Source: Falsihalocynthiibacter halioticoli
Lineage (GTDB): Bacteria; Pseudomonadota; Alphaproteobacteria; Rhodobacterales; Rhodobacteraceae
NCBI RefSeq assembly: GCF_025802015.1
Contig: NZ_JAOYFC010000002.1
Location: forward strand, 992,001-1,056,000
Reading direction: 5' to 3'
DNA: 64,000 nucleotides
Notes under the pieces: generated by a model
Told to the model about the DNA's origin: nothing
The model's input: the letters and a program-made list of their open reading frames with translations, nothing else
The model's database searches: none
Program-made: the position numbers and the translations under genes
In this document: positions 42,895 through 52,552 of the stretch, in pieces
Numbering within the stretch: position 1 is the first letter of the stretch
Layout of the letters: every line of letters begins with the position of its first letter

Positions 42895-44409
42895 ATGTTA
42901 CAAACGGTCCGGGAGGTTCAAATACCTCTAATCAAAGCGCTCTTGGACACTTCAAAAGACCTAGGTGCGCAAGTTTACCTAGCAGACACAGTAATGTCGG
43001 CACGCCCAACTTTTTGGTTTTGCGGTTCGACTGAACAGCGTGCGAATTTAATCTCAAGATTAAATGCAAAGCATATCCGCATATTTGCCTTACAAGGCAG
43101 GAAACGATTAGAATTTGAAACCTCTTCTAAAGAGGCAATAAGCGCAGTTGCATATCAAAAATACGTCAATAATGGCGTAGTTATTCATGGTGCGGCCTCA
43201 GGAATAGAAATCGAATTCTGCTCTTTTGATCCTAAGGCAGACATGTGGAAAGCTCGCCGGGCTGGAGTTGAAAGTGAAGCAAGCACGACATATTTATCCA
43301 CTTTGAAAATGGTGGATTTTTTGGGTTTCCGTGTCCAAATGTTAAAGAATGCCGTGTCAATACAAAAACAATGCTCGTCGTTAAGAAAAATTGATCTTGT
43401 ATACACTTGGGTCGACGGCTCTGACCCGGAGTGGATGGCACGTAAAAGAGAAACAGAAAAGCAAATAGGTAAGTTCACGGCAACTATTGACGCCACTCAT
43501 CCTACTAGGTTTGAATCACACGAGGAATTGCTCTACGTCGTGCGGTCAGCGCTTCGTTATTTCGTTGATGTCGGCAACATCTACATTGTCACAGACCAAC
43601 AAACACCATTGTTCTTAGGGGACTTAAGTGATCGCGTCTCGATCATAGATCACAAAGATATATTTCCGAAGAATGACTATCTTCCATGTTTTAATTCGCA
43701 CGCTATTGAGGCAAACCTGCACAGAATTCCAAATCTTAGTGAACACTATCTTTATCTAAATGATGATGTTATTTTTGGGAGTGCAATGTCAGCTGCTGAT
43801 TTTTTCGATGAATTTGGTCGCTCTCGTCAGTTTCACTCAAACGCCGCTTGTCTTCCAAACGAACCATCAAGTTCAGGCGAACTTGCGGTAAATGCCGCTG
43901 GTATCAATAATCGAAAACTGCTGGAAAAAGAATTTGGGTATTTTTCTTTCCGAAAATTTAAACATGTAGCGTTCGCCACTCGCAAATCGGTCATGAGACA
44001 AATGGAGAAGGATCTTCCTGAGGCTTGGGCAGCGACTTTGCCGAATAAGTTTCGATCACCGGAAGATTACTCAATAGCTGGAGCTTTATACCAGCATTAC
44101 GCAGCAATTACCGGCAAAGCAGTGTCTAGTTCAATACGATATAATTATTTTGATACGACTCAAGCGGCCAATACAGAGAATGCAAAGCTACTCATGGACG
44201 ATGACTGGAGGCGCGCTCAAATGTTTTGCGTCAATGATACATTACCAACGAATGAGTCTGAAAGGACTAAGAGCCATATAATGTCCATCGTGAGTAGAGT
44301 GGTAACAAAAAATGGTGGCCAAGTTCAACCACTGAAGTTTGCCCACCCCTCCCCTCCGAGACGGTGGAAATTTTTTGGTCCGAGAGAAAAGCTACCGAGC
44401 TATGAGTGA
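42895..44409 (+). CDS. Stealth-type capsular polysaccharide phosphotransferase
   Basis: A 504-residue protein. Stealth CR1 is KIDLVYTWVDGSDPEWMARK at about residues 165-185, CR2 is RFESHEELLYVVRSALRYF with IYIVTDQQTP, CR3/CR4 include HYLYLNDDVIFG, FRSPEDYSIAGALYQHYA and the PRRWKFFGP end. These enzymes transfer a sugar 1-phosphate to form phosphodiester-linked capsule. The first 165 residues are an extra domain, unrecognised. AT-rich, unlike the cassette before. No partner on either side except IS relics and sulfotransferases. Confidence 0.85.
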   Translation: MLQTVREVQIPLIKALLDTSKDLGAQVYLADTVMSARPTFWFCGSTEQRANLISRLNAKHIRIFALQGRKRLEFETSSKEAISAVAYQKYVNNGVVIHGAASGIEIEFCSFDPKADMWKARRAGVESEASTTYLSTLKMVDFLGFRVQMLKNAVSIQKQCSSLRKIDLVYTWVDGSDPEWMARKRETEKQIGKFTATIDATHPTRFESHEELLYVVRSALRYFVDVGNIYIVTDQQTPLFLGDLSDRVSIIDHKDIFPKNDYLPCFNSHAIEANLHRIPNLSEHYLYLNDDVIFGSAMSAADFFDEFGRSRQFHSNAACLPNEPSSSGELAVNAAGINNRKLLEKEFGYFSFRKFKHVAFATRKSVMRQMEKDLPEAWAATLPNKFRSPEDYSIAGALYQHYAAITGKAVSSSIRYNYFDTTQAANTENAKLLMDDDWRRAQMFCVNDTLPTNESERTKSHIMSIVSRVVTKNGGQVQPLKFAHPSPPRRWKFFGPREKLPSYE

Positions 44410-44670
44410 AACTGGTGTTCGGGCGATTTGAATGACGGCGATGCATCTGGTTGGATTGATGTTGCAACACATCCAGCCAACCATTCGTGGACGCACCACC
44501 ATGGATGTCACTACCGTCATTAATTTCACTGGTCGAGACACGTTCGCTGACTCGCGGACAGTTCGCTTGCTCAAATGCGCTTGGGACTTGCTGCAAGCTG
44601 CTATTGGAGCCGAACGTGATGCCTTTCTCGCCAAGTTTGCCGAATGACGCACAACGGACGGTCGCACCGC
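44410..44670. other. short stretch with an unrecognised open frame
   Basis: An open frame at 44432-44647 (about 71 residues, including VTTVINFTGRDTFADSRTVR) has no SD and no recognised family. It may be a gene fragment stranded by the IS3 relic that follows. Nothing else is seen. Confidence 0.25.
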
Positions 44671-45899
44671 TGTCTAGCCCCCAATTTCAGTACCACTAAT
44701 TTTGGGTTTCTCTAGTAAGGTTTCGGGCAAGGGTGGTCGCAATCCGAGCGCATGGCGAGGCCTGATGTGATTGTATTCCTTGAGCCAAATACTGATCGCA
44801 ATCCGAGCCTGTTTGATGCTGTGGAACCATTCAGCGTTTAAGGCTTTTCGGCGCAGAGTGCCGTTGAACCGTTCGTTATATCCGCTCTCCCGGGTTAGAT
44901 TTGGATCGACTTAACCTCAATCTTCCTAAACCAATCTTGAAGTTTTTGTACAATGAACTTCCCGCCATTGTCAGAGCGGATAAATTCAGGTTTTCAGTAT
45001 TTCAAAAGCAGGCGATGCATCACTTCCAAAACATCGTCTGCCCCATTCTTTCTTTCACCTCAACACAAAGCGCTTGGCGGGTTTACTCGTCCAAGACAGT
45101 CAATTTCTTAGAACTCCGCCCTTTACTCAGCTTGTCGTGGATCGAGACATTGGGAGCGCCATTGGTCCGAGCGACAATGGCGAGCATCGATTGCCCAGAC
45201 GTGACTTGGATGGGTGGGGCGTAGGCGAATGATTGAGCTGTCTTTGTGGTAAAGCCGCCGTCGCTTCTTATGTCGCTCAGGCAGCTTGAGCTCCTCTTCA
45301 CGCCACAAACGCTCAACTTACTTGTGATTGACCCGCCAGCCTTCGACCCGCAGCAACTTAGTGATTTTACGATACCCATATCGCCCATACCGCTTGGCCA
45401 AACGGATCACAGCCAAGCGCAGCGCTTCATCATCGCGAACCTTGGTTTGATAGTGTAGACTGGATCGTGACATGCCCAGAACGGCGCAGGTTCGACGCTC
45501 TGAAGTGCTCAACCTTTGACGGGTGTGGATCACGGCCTGACGCAACTCCTCGATCGTCAGACCTTCGACTTTAAATAATCAAGGCTCTCCTTCAGGATCA
45601 CCTTGTCCAGCTGAAGATCCGCAACAATTTACTTCAGCCGATCGTTTTCCTTCTTGAGTGCCTTCATCTCGGAAAGCTGCGGGCGCCCCAGACCGCCGAA
45701 CTTCTTGCGCCAATAGTAATAAGTCTTATCGGAAATACCCACTTTGCGACACGCGCTGACAACATCAAGCCCATCGTGTAAATGGACATCAATCTCGCGC
45801 AATATCTTAAGCGCATCTTAATCTGAATACCGTTTCCGCGCCATTCTTTGGAACTCCCTTCGTCAACAAATAGTGGCACTATTTTAGGGGGCCAAGACA
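44671..45899 (-). mobile_element. decayed IS3-family insertion sequence
   Basis: About 1.23 kb with imperfect terminal inverted repeats: TGTCTAGCCCCCAATTTC on the left and, reversed, TGTCTTGGCCCCCTAAAA on the right. On the minus strand OrfA remains (MARKRYSD, stop, DALKILREIDVHLHDGLDVV, KVGISDKTYYYWRKKFGG), then OrfB pieces (RRTCAVLGMSRSSLHYQTK, KRYGRYGYRKITKLLR, SHVWAIDARHC, GYNERFNGTLRRKALN). Several stops and frameshifts mean it cannot transpose. No clear target duplication. Confidence 0.8.
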
Positions 45900-46041
45900 C
45901 AACAAACCCTCCATTAGCAAATTGCCCTAATTGGTCCCATAAGAGCTGACGTCATACAAATCGAACCACCACAGAGTTCAACATAGTGGATTGCGGACAA
46001 ACCTTTCTTAGCCTAAAGGTAAGGCAAAAATTGGTGATTAG

Positions 46042-47214
46042 ATGTTCGATAATTGCGTACTCCACATTGGCACAGAAAAGACAGGGACAACCTCTATTCA
46101 GGGGTTCCTCAATCTCAATAGAAAAAAATTGTCCGCTCAGGGATTTCATGTTCCTATTTCATTCGGAAGAAAAGAGCATATCCAACTAGTCAATCTATTT
46201 GCAAATAATCTAAAGAGATTTTCAAAGCGCAATAACCTCGGGCTAAACACTCCAGAAAAGATTGATGCATACAAAGCCACTCTTGGTGACAAAAGCCGGA
46301 GAGAATTGCGCGATCTATCCAAGCGCGGAGGAACATTGCTCTTAAGTTCTGAACGCTTGCTTCCATATATTACTACAGAGAATGAAATCCGGGCACTTTC
46401 AGACTTTTTATACGAGCATTGCAAAAAGGTGCGTATCGTTTGTTACATTCGCCCTCAGCATGAGTTCGCTATAAGCTATTTTTCGACAGCGTTACGGACT
46501 GGGCACGAAAAAGAGAGTATTTTACCTTCGGTTGAAATACCGAGTGATTTATACAAGCTTGATTACAATACCGTCTTGAACTTTTGGCAAAAGTATTTTC
46601 CTGCGGCAGACTTTTCTGTTCGAATCTTTGATCGGCGCGAACTCGTAAACAGTAATGTTGTGTATGATTATTGTGATGCCTCAGGAATCACAATTGACAA
46701 TTTTTTGATGCCGAAATCTGTCAACAAGTCTTTGAAGTGGCAGGCACAAAAATTTCTTATGGAGTTAAATAAGTGTGGCCCGGCAAAATATCGCGGGGTT
46801 AGAGACACCGTGTTAGATGAACATTTTAGCGGTAAAGGAATGCTGCCTACGAGCGCTGAAGCAGAGGCGTTTTTTCGGGTTTTTGATTCTTCAAATGAGT
46901 TGGTTCGACAAAGATTTTTTCCAAGAAGGTCACAACTTTTCGAGGTGGACTTCAGTAGTTTTCCAGAGAAGCAACCAAATTATGAACTTACATGCGCAGA
47001 AGCTTATAGGATCTTTCATACGTTATTTTATGAAACTGCCATCGGTTTAGAGAAGCAGAGAAAACAGCTTATCGAGAAAAACAAACAGCTTATCGAGAAA
47101 AACAAACAGCTTATCGAGAAAAACAAACAGCTTATCGAGAAAAACAAACAGCTCGTCGAGAAAAATAAACAGCTGAGCAAGAAAAGAAAGCCCTGGAAAC
47201 TGAAGTTAAGGTGA
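46042..47214 (+). CDS. sulfotransferase-like protein with heptad-repeat tail
   Basis: A 390-residue cytoplasmic protein. LHIGTEKTGTTSIQGFLN at residues 7-24 is the 5'-phosphosulfate loop of PAPS-dependent sulfotransferases, and RIVCYIRPQHEFAISYFSTAL is the 3'-phosphate region. Length is larger than the usual 250-300 residues. The last 50 residues are tandem KQLIEKN heptads encoded by 21-base repeats, giving a coiled coil. Likely sulfates a surface glycan or lipid. AT-rich. The SD is poor, and the ATG choice rests on the motif being at the N-terminus. Confidence 0.75.
   Translation: MFDNCVLHIGTEKTGTTSIQGFLNLNRKKLSAQGFHVPISFGRKEHIQLVNLFANNLKRFSKRNNLGLNTPEKIDAYKATLGDKSRRELRDLSKRGGTLLLSSERLLPYITTENEIRALSDFLYEHCKKVRIVCYIRPQHEFAISYFSTALRTGHEKESILPSVEIPSDLYKLDYNTVLNFWQKYFPAADFSVRIFDRRELVNSNVVYDYCDASGITIDNFLMPKSVNKSLKWQAQKFLMELNKCGPAKYRGVRDTVLDEHFSGKGMLPTSAEAEAFFRVFDSSNELVRQRFFPRRSQLFEVDFSSFPEKQPNYELTCAEAYRIFHTLFYETAIGLEKQRKQLIEKNKQLIEKNKQLIEKNKQLIEKNKQLVEKNKQLSKKRKPWKLKLR
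47062..47187 (+). repeat. 21-bp tandem repeat encoding KQLIEKN
   Basis: Four identical units (AAACAGCTTATCGAGAAAAA C) fill 47062-47145, then two degenerate ones (KQLVEKN, KQLSKKR) to 47187. In-frame, multiple of three, so copy number can vary without a frameshift and changes the length of the C-terminal coiled coil. Confidence 0.95.
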
Positions 47215-47410
47215 TGTTTTTACTAAATTGACAGCCGCACCAGAGTTGAATGTCAATAGAGTAAAAAATTTTGAACCAGAGCTATCCTTATATGTAATAA
47301 ACGAAGACACTAGATAGTAGCTCCTATCTAAATAAGACATAGTCCTTTCATACATCCGCTGATTTCATTCATAAGTGAAACAAGCCCAAAGTTTATCTGA
47401 AGCAGGAAAA

Positions 47411-48166
47411 ATGGCAATCGTATCGTTTGAAAATAATTTTATTTTTGTGAAAACAAAAAAGGTGGCTGGGACAAGTGTTGAAGGTTTACTGCGAACTTTC
47501 TGTGGTAGTCGCGACATTATAACGCCCTTTACACCTAGAGACGAAGTCGAGCAAATAGATCGAGGTTTGCCACCTCAGAACTACGCAAAGGTTCGAGAGA
47601 ATGAATTAAAATTTAACGATCTCATAGCTGACGGGCACTTGGAAGATGCAATAGATTTCCTCGGTAAAATGCCAAAGAAGCTAAATAACCACGCTCGCGC
47701 CAAGAAATTAAAGGCGTTCGTCGGGAGCGAATTCTGGCAAAACTCATTTACGTTTTCAATTGAGAGGCATCCATATAGCTTCATTGCCTCTAAGCTGAAT
47801 TTTAATACACGCAATTATAATAGTTGTACGGATACGATTTCGAAACAACCAAATCTCTCTCAAAAACTCCAAGCAAAGATTGATGCAGGGATACTGCCTA
47901 ATATGGGAAATTCTAGCTGGTATCGTGACGAAGATGGCGCAATTTTAGTAGACCGTGTCCTTCTCTATGAAAATTTAGAAGAAGAATTAACCGAAGTTTT
48001 ACAAAGATTAGGATTGGAGGCTAGTGCTGTCGAATCTATGCCTGAATTCAAATCATTAAGGCGCTTCACTGTTGATGATGCCAAAGCCATTTTTACTGAA
48101 AATCAACTTGAGTGCATTTACAATGCGTTTCGAGAAACTTTCGATACATTCGGCTACGAGAGCTAA
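47411..48166 (+). CDS. sulfotransferase family 2-like protein
   Basis: A 251-residue protein. It starts with MAIVSFENNFIFVKTKKVAGTSVEGLL, where TKKVAGTS is the phosphosulfate-binding loop seen in bacterial Sulfotransfer_2 proteins, and SFTFSIERHPYSFIASKLNF is the 3'-phosphate site. The remainder ends with FTENQLECIYNAFRETFDTFGYE, a usual C-terminus of the family. ATG 47411 has a GGAAAA near-SD; the in-frame start at 47375 has none. Probably modifies the same surface polymer as the preceding gene. Confidence 0.78.
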   Translation: MAIVSFENNFIFVKTKKVAGTSVEGLLRTFCGSRDIITPFTPRDEVEQIDRGLPPQNYAKVRENELKFNDLIADGHLEDAIDFLGKMPKKLNNHARAKKLKAFVGSEFWQNSFTFSIERHPYSFIASKLNFNTRNYNSCTDTISKQPNLSQKLQAKIDAGILPNMGNSSWYRDEDGAILVDRVLLYENLEEELTEVLQRLGLEASAVESMPEFKSLRRFTVDDAKAIFTENQLECIYNAFRETFDTFGYES

Positions 48167-48348
48167 GTGAGCAGCCACTGCTTGAGCGGTCCAATTTGAA
48201 AGCTAGTGCATGACTGGCGTTTGGTCCATCTGAATGAAGGCCTCTTGTTCTGCTAGAATCTGGACTCATTTCAGTAGAACGTTATTTTGCAAGCGGCGCT
48301 CCGTGCCCAGGTAATCCCCCCATTTTTAATGGGGCTCAGCCGTAGAAT

Positions 48349-48760
48349 TCACGCGGCTGTTTTCAGTTTCATAGCGGGTGACATGCCGCCGATGCCCATG
48401 TTGGGCCGCTCGTTGTTGTAAGTCCAGAGCCATTCAGTCGCTTGGTCTTGTGCCTCTTCAATGGTTTCAAAGATATATTGGCCCAGCCATTCGCCGCGAA
48501 CCGTGCGGTTGTAGCGTTCAATGTAGGCATTTTGTTGTGGCTTGCCCGGCTGGATGTATTCCAGTCGAACATTGTGTTTTTCGGCCCATTCCAGCAGCTT
48601 GCCGCTGATATATTCCGGGCCGTTATCGACACGAATTGTCTGCAGTTGGCCGCGCCATTCAATGATCTGGTTTAAGCTTCTGACGACCCTCTCTGCGGGC
48701 AGTGAGAAGTCCACTTCGATGCATAGGCCCTCACGATTGAAGTCATCCAGCACGTTCAAT
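48349..48760 (-). pseudogene. truncated IS3-family OrfB (C-terminal half)
   Basis: The integrase core from NVLDDFNREGLCIEVDFSLPA-type sequence through VDNGPEYIS, QPGKPQQNAYIERYNRTVRGEWL and YNNERPNMGIGGMSPAMKL is intact, but the N-terminal half is missing. The homology breaks at 48760, where another IS fragment in the opposite direction begins. GGTAATCCCCC occurs at 48310-48320 and 48761-48771, bracketing this fragment. Confidence 0.8.
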
Positions 48761-48771
48761 GGTAATCCCCC

Positions 48772-49315
48772 TGATCGATACGGAGGAGAACCAGCGATCG
48801 TGGCTGACAACACACTAGATCGGCAGTTTGAGGTGAACACCCCAGACACAGTTTGGGTGACCGACATCACATACATCAAAACCCATGAGGGTTGGTCGAA
48901 TCTGGCAGTCATCAGTGATCTGTTTTCAAGGCACCTTGTCGGTTGGTCCATGCAGTCACGCATGACAACATACCATGCCTTGCTGGCATTGCTGAGAGCC
49001 GAGTAACCGCGTAAACCAATGACAAAGGTGACGATCCACTCCGGTCAAGGGTCGCAATTAATTGGCAAAGAGTGACAATCGTTCTTGGATAAGCACCACT
49101 TGGATGCCAGCATGAGCCGCCGTGGAAATTGCCACGACAACGTCGTGGCGGAGAGCTTCTTTCAACTCTTGAAGCGCGAACGGATCAGGCGGCGGACATA
49201 CCTCACACGCTACGCCGCAAGGCAGGACATGTTCAACTACATCGAGATGTTATACAATCCGACACGCAAGCACACGAACAACGGCCTGTTGTCACTGATT
49301 GACTATGAAATGTAA
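48772..49315 (+). pseudogene. truncated IS3-family (IS3 group) OrfB
   Basis: Pieces include VNTPDTVWVTDITYIKTHEGW, LFSRHLVGWSMQSRMTT, a stop at 49003, a damaged IHSGQGSQ region with a second stop, then ASMSRRGNCHDNVVAESFFQ and MLYNPTRKHTNNGLLSLIDYE. It is a different IS3 subgroup from the fragment it abuts. The 5' half is missing and internal stops are present. Confidence 0.8.
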
Positions 49316-49450
49316 CAGCAGAATATGGACAAGACGGATGTCTAGAAAACTAGGGGCACCTCACACCAACGCACTGAACTGCAAAAACACACCCTTCGCT
49401 CGCCACGATGCTGGGGCCAGAACTAGTCTGTCACCGTGTCCCTAATCTAG

Positions 49451-49555
49451 ACCTGCAAACTCAACGGAATTGAACCACATGGCTATCTGATCGCCATCGC
49501 AGCTGGACACAAACAAACGTATATCGATGATGTTGCCGCCCTGAAACTACGCTAA
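49451..49555 (+). pseudogene. IS66-family transposase C-terminal relic
   Basis: Translation gives CKLNGIEPHGYLIAIAAGHK then QTYIDDVAALKL, which matches the C-terminal KLNGIEPHAYL...GHKQxDIDxLLPW end of IS66 TnpC, with a small deletion. No other part of the element is recognised. Confidence 0.5.
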
Positions 49556-49588
49556 CTCAATGTGACCGGCACACCGTTAACGGTGTAA

Positions 49589-51019
49589 TCATTTTGATTC
49601 AATATTGGTAACCCTTGCAAGCTGCTCCGTAAACTCAGCCAAAGCCCCATTGGGGAATCTACCAAGTGAATACGACAGTACTTTTTGACGTTCTGACCGA
49701 AGGTCATCGCTGATTTTAATCGAAGTAATTAAATTGATTACTTCTCCTGGATCGCCCAGAATATAGGCTGCGCGAGAGGATGGATAAGTTCGAGCTAGTT
49801 TCTCCTGCGTCTCGTCGGAAGCGTTGCAAAGAATTACTGGTTTCTCAGTGACCAAGTACTCATTTAGCACGCTCGATATATCAGTAATGAGCACATCAGA
49901 TTGATTCATTGCTGAGTGTAGACTATCATCTTTTCCTAAGACCGGAATGTCCTCCTGTGCGCAAAATGCGTTAATCCTTTTGAGTTCGCTCATTGTTTTT
50001 TTGCAGCGTGTCCCGGTCATCGGATGAGGCTTAAAAGTAACCGACACATTGGGGAGTTGAGCAAGTTGTTGAACAATCGCAAGCCCCCAATCCCGCACAG
50101 AACCAAAATTAGCTTCTTCGGTAAAGCCCTCCCATGTCGGAGCGTAGAGAATGTTAGCGATGTCTTTAGACGCAATCTCTTTTTCAAGCGCCATTTCCGC
50201 TTGCGGACGCCCGACAAAAACAACTTGATTATCTCGAATTGGGAGGCCTGCGTCAATGAGCCTATCCTTGGCCAACTGCCCACCAACAAAAAGATAGTCA
50301 TACGCCATCAAGAATTTGCTTTGGTTTACAACCTTGTCGCTTTCGCCATGATTAATGAAAATATGCTTGCACTCAATGTGGCGAAGAACTTGGGAATTAT
50401 GGATTCCATTTCCTGGATATAAAACACCGCGAACACCAGAGTTGATAATTTGAGAGACATGTTCTGGCTTTCTAGCATGAATAACCGGTATCGAGCCGCC
50501 TTTGATTTTGGAGCAAAGTGCTAGATGACGCCCAATAATTGCTGTACGAAATGGAAGTTGTTCCAAAACAGGCACCCATTGATTAACTTGATAGGATGAC
50601 GTTACAGGTCCGGATACGTGTACAACAAGTTCAAAAGGCTGAGCGCTTAAGTCACTACAAAGCCGTTCGTGGTTCTTTAAAAACTGCCTACGCAACAGAA
50701 GAGATTCATATAGCTTTAAAGCAGCAACACTAAGAGCGACGCAAAACGCTCCTATGCCTATTTTGGGATCGAACATCCAAAACCACGCGGCGGCGACGAA
50801 AGCAAGGGGCGAATAAGCTAGAAGTTTTGAACAATTATCGCTTGCGTTTATGTAAAATAGCTCTTCAACTTTTGAAAGGTGTCGCTCTAAGTGCTTAAGT
50901 AAAATTAAAGAAATTAGGGAAGCAAGCAACAGCGCAACCTGAAAGCCCCCAATGGGCGACACAAACAACCCAATTACACAGAATGAAATAACCAATAGTA
51001 GAGCACTGCGTGTCGTCAT
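49589..51019 (-). CDS. CDP-glycerol glycerophosphotransferase-like protein (TagB/TagF type)
   Basis: A 476-residue protein with about four N-terminal membrane helices (ALLLVISFCVIGLFVSPIGG, FQVALLLASLISLILL, LAYSPLAFVAAAWFWMF, GIGAFCVALSVAAL) and a GT-B-like domain. HIFINHGESDK, YDYLFVGGQLAKDRL, VGRPQAEMAL, ILYAPTWEGF, VTFKPHP and SDVLITDISSVLNEYL match CDP-glycerol glycerophosphotransferases. It would transfer glycerol phosphate from CDP-glycerol, fitting the nearby tagD. On the minus strand, opposite to its neighbours, with IS relics on both sides. Confidence 0.8.
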   Translation of the reverse strand: MTTRSALLLVISFCVIGLFVSPIGGFQVALLLASLISLILLKHLERHLSKVEELFYINASDNCSKLLAYSPLAFVAAAWFWMFDPKIGIGAFCVALSVAALKLYESLLLRRQFLKNHERLCSDLSAQPFELVVHVSGPVTSSYQVNQWVPVLEQLPFRTAIIGRHLALCSKIKGGSIPVIHARKPEHVSQIINSGVRGVLYPGNGIHNSQVLRHIECKHIFINHGESDKVVNQSKFLMAYDYLFVGGQLAKDRLIDAGLPIRDNQVVFVGRPQAEMALEKEIASKDIANILYAPTWEGFTEEANFGSVRDWGLAIVQQLAQLPNVSVTFKPHPMTGTRCKKTMSELKRINAFCAQEDIPVLGKDDSLHSAMNQSDVLITDISSVLNEYLVTEKPVILCNASDETQEKLARTYPSSRAAYILGDPGEVINLITSIKISDDLRSERQKVLSYSLGRFPNGALAEFTEQLARVTNIESK

Positions 51020-51261
51020 TGCCGTAATTCCTCGTCATACGATACTATATGCTCTAACGATGAGGCAACACGCTTGCAAGCGTGCTTACCTGGAAGTTGT
51101 CTCTTCCATGAAGCGACGTGTTAATTCGCTTGAAATTAACCTACTGAGGCTAATTAGATCGGCCGAACCCGAGGTTCTCAAATTATTGATCAGCTAATTG
51201 CCCAATGTACTGAACGCGCTTCGTTCGACAATCTTGAGGCAGGAACCCGCGTTGCCCCCCC
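51020..51261. other. non-coding stretch upstream of the TagB/F-like gene
   Basis: Contains the likely minus-strand promoter region of the transferase gene and, from 51190, damaged coding-like sequence leading into the transposase relic. Nothing else is recognised. Confidence 0.25.
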
Positions 51262-51355
51262 CAAAAAAAACTTCAACGAAGAATTCAAGCTTGATGAGGT
51301 CAACAAAATCACGGTGCGTGGATACACTGTTCGTGAAATTTCAGAACTATTGTAA
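51262..51355 (+). pseudogene. IS3-type OrfA relic
   Basis: KKNFNEEFKLDEVNKITVRG then YTVREISELL and a stop matches the RRxFSEEFKxEAVxLVxxRGYTVxEAAxxLG start of IS3-family OrfA. The rest is frame-shifted and unrecognisable up to about 51600. Confidence 0.55.
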
Positions 51356-51782
51356 GGCCGCACACTCTCTCTGAAAAACGGGAGGCGGTGTCTGCGCAGG
51401 TTGTGGAACTAAGGCAAGCCCGGAGCGATTCAGGGACTGAATTGTGTTCTTGTAGAGACAAATTCCCAGTCAAAGCGCCGAACCGAGTCGTCGGTCGAGC
51501 GTATCGGGATATTTCTGTACGCCGACAGCCAGATGCCAAATCTGCCATTCTATTCGCCCACAGGACTTATTGCTTTCGGGGTGTCGTTGGTTTAGAGGCA
51601 ATCATTGCCTGTGAGGCAGACCATAGCTGGTGCGCTAGCCATTTTTCGATTGCGGTCAATCGTTCAAGCACTCTGAGTATTTCTGTTGAAATCTCTGAAC
51701 AATTGAGTTTGGTTGTTGGCGATCCGAGACAATTCCTATTGTTTAAAAACAAGCGTTCAGGCTTAGAATGAAGGAAGTTATA

Positions 51783-52190
51783 ATGAAAACTGTAATTAGT
51801 TATGGAACTTACGATTTGTTTCATTTGGGCCACGTGCGTCTGCTACGCCGATTAAAAAGTTTGGGCGGTCAGCTTGTAATTGGGTGTTCCACTGACGAAT
51901 TTAATGCATCGAAAGGCAAGCAATGCATTATGTCCTACGAGCAGCGAGTAGAAATTTTAAGATCGTGCCGTTACGTAGACGCGGTATTCCCAGAGCAGAG
52001 CTGGGATCAAAAGCGCGACGATATCTTACGCGAGAAGGCTGATATTTTCGGTATGGGGTCTGATTGGGAAGGTAAGTTTGACGACTTGAAGGATATCGTA
52101 GATGTTATTTATCTCCCCAGAACTGAGGGGATTTCCACAACGTTCTTGCGACATGAGGTGATAAGAAATTATACGGTACCGAAAGCCTGA
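51783..52190 (+). CDS. tagD: glycerol-3-phosphate cytidylyltransferase, copy 1
   Basis: A 135-residue enzyme making CDP-glycerol from CTP and glycerol 3-phosphate. The nucleotide-binding segment is SYGTYDLFHLGHVRLLRRLK (HxGH), RYVDAVFPEQSWDQK holds the glycerol-phosphate site and YLPRTEGISTTFLR is the RTxGISTT motif. ATG 51783 opens the usual N-terminus MKTVISYGT. About 12 differences from the copy at 59408-59815, in opposite direction. Supplies CDP-glycerol to the TagB/F-like transferase. Confidence 0.93.
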   Translation: MKTVISYGTYDLFHLGHVRLLRRLKSLGGQLVIGCSTDEFNASKGKQCIMSYEQRVEILRSCRYVDAVFPEQSWDQKRDDILREKADIFGMGSDWEGKFDDLKDIVDVIYLPRTEGISTTFLRHEVIRNYTVPKA

Positions 52191-52552
52191 CCGCTAACGT
52201 ACTGAGAAGTTTCTGCCAAACTGATTGGTAAACGATTTAAATGAATTATTCCCAATGATGTCATGACGCATTCGCTTCACTGCTAGACCAGCTTAAAAGT
52301 GGCTGTTCGAAGAACGTCTTGCGAACAATTGGCACTGCTTGGGCGTTGTGATGGTGGATAGGGCAGTTACAACGGCATCAGCGACTGGTCAATGGAAGGT
52401 GAAAAACTTTTGAGCCCGCACCTATGGCCCAAAAAACTCTAACGACAAACAGAGCTCATCGGCTGAATCTCTTAAGTTGCTCAGCATCATAAATATGTTA
52501 CAAACCCTACCGCCTGTATTCCTCTTAAAACAGAATAGATGAGATTTAATTT
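52191..52552. other. intergenic stretch, nothing recognised
   Basis: About 360 AT-rich bases between tagD and the LicD-like gene, with several short damaged frames. No gene, repeat or terminator can be supported. Confidence 0.3.

Noticed and set aside
44432..44647. 71-codon frame next to the IS3 relic
   Set aside because: No SD and no family; kept only as a note because it could be a gene fragment.
47062..47187. CRISPR-like array
   Set aside because: Units are 21 bases without spacers, in frame within a coding region; it is a coding tandem repeat.
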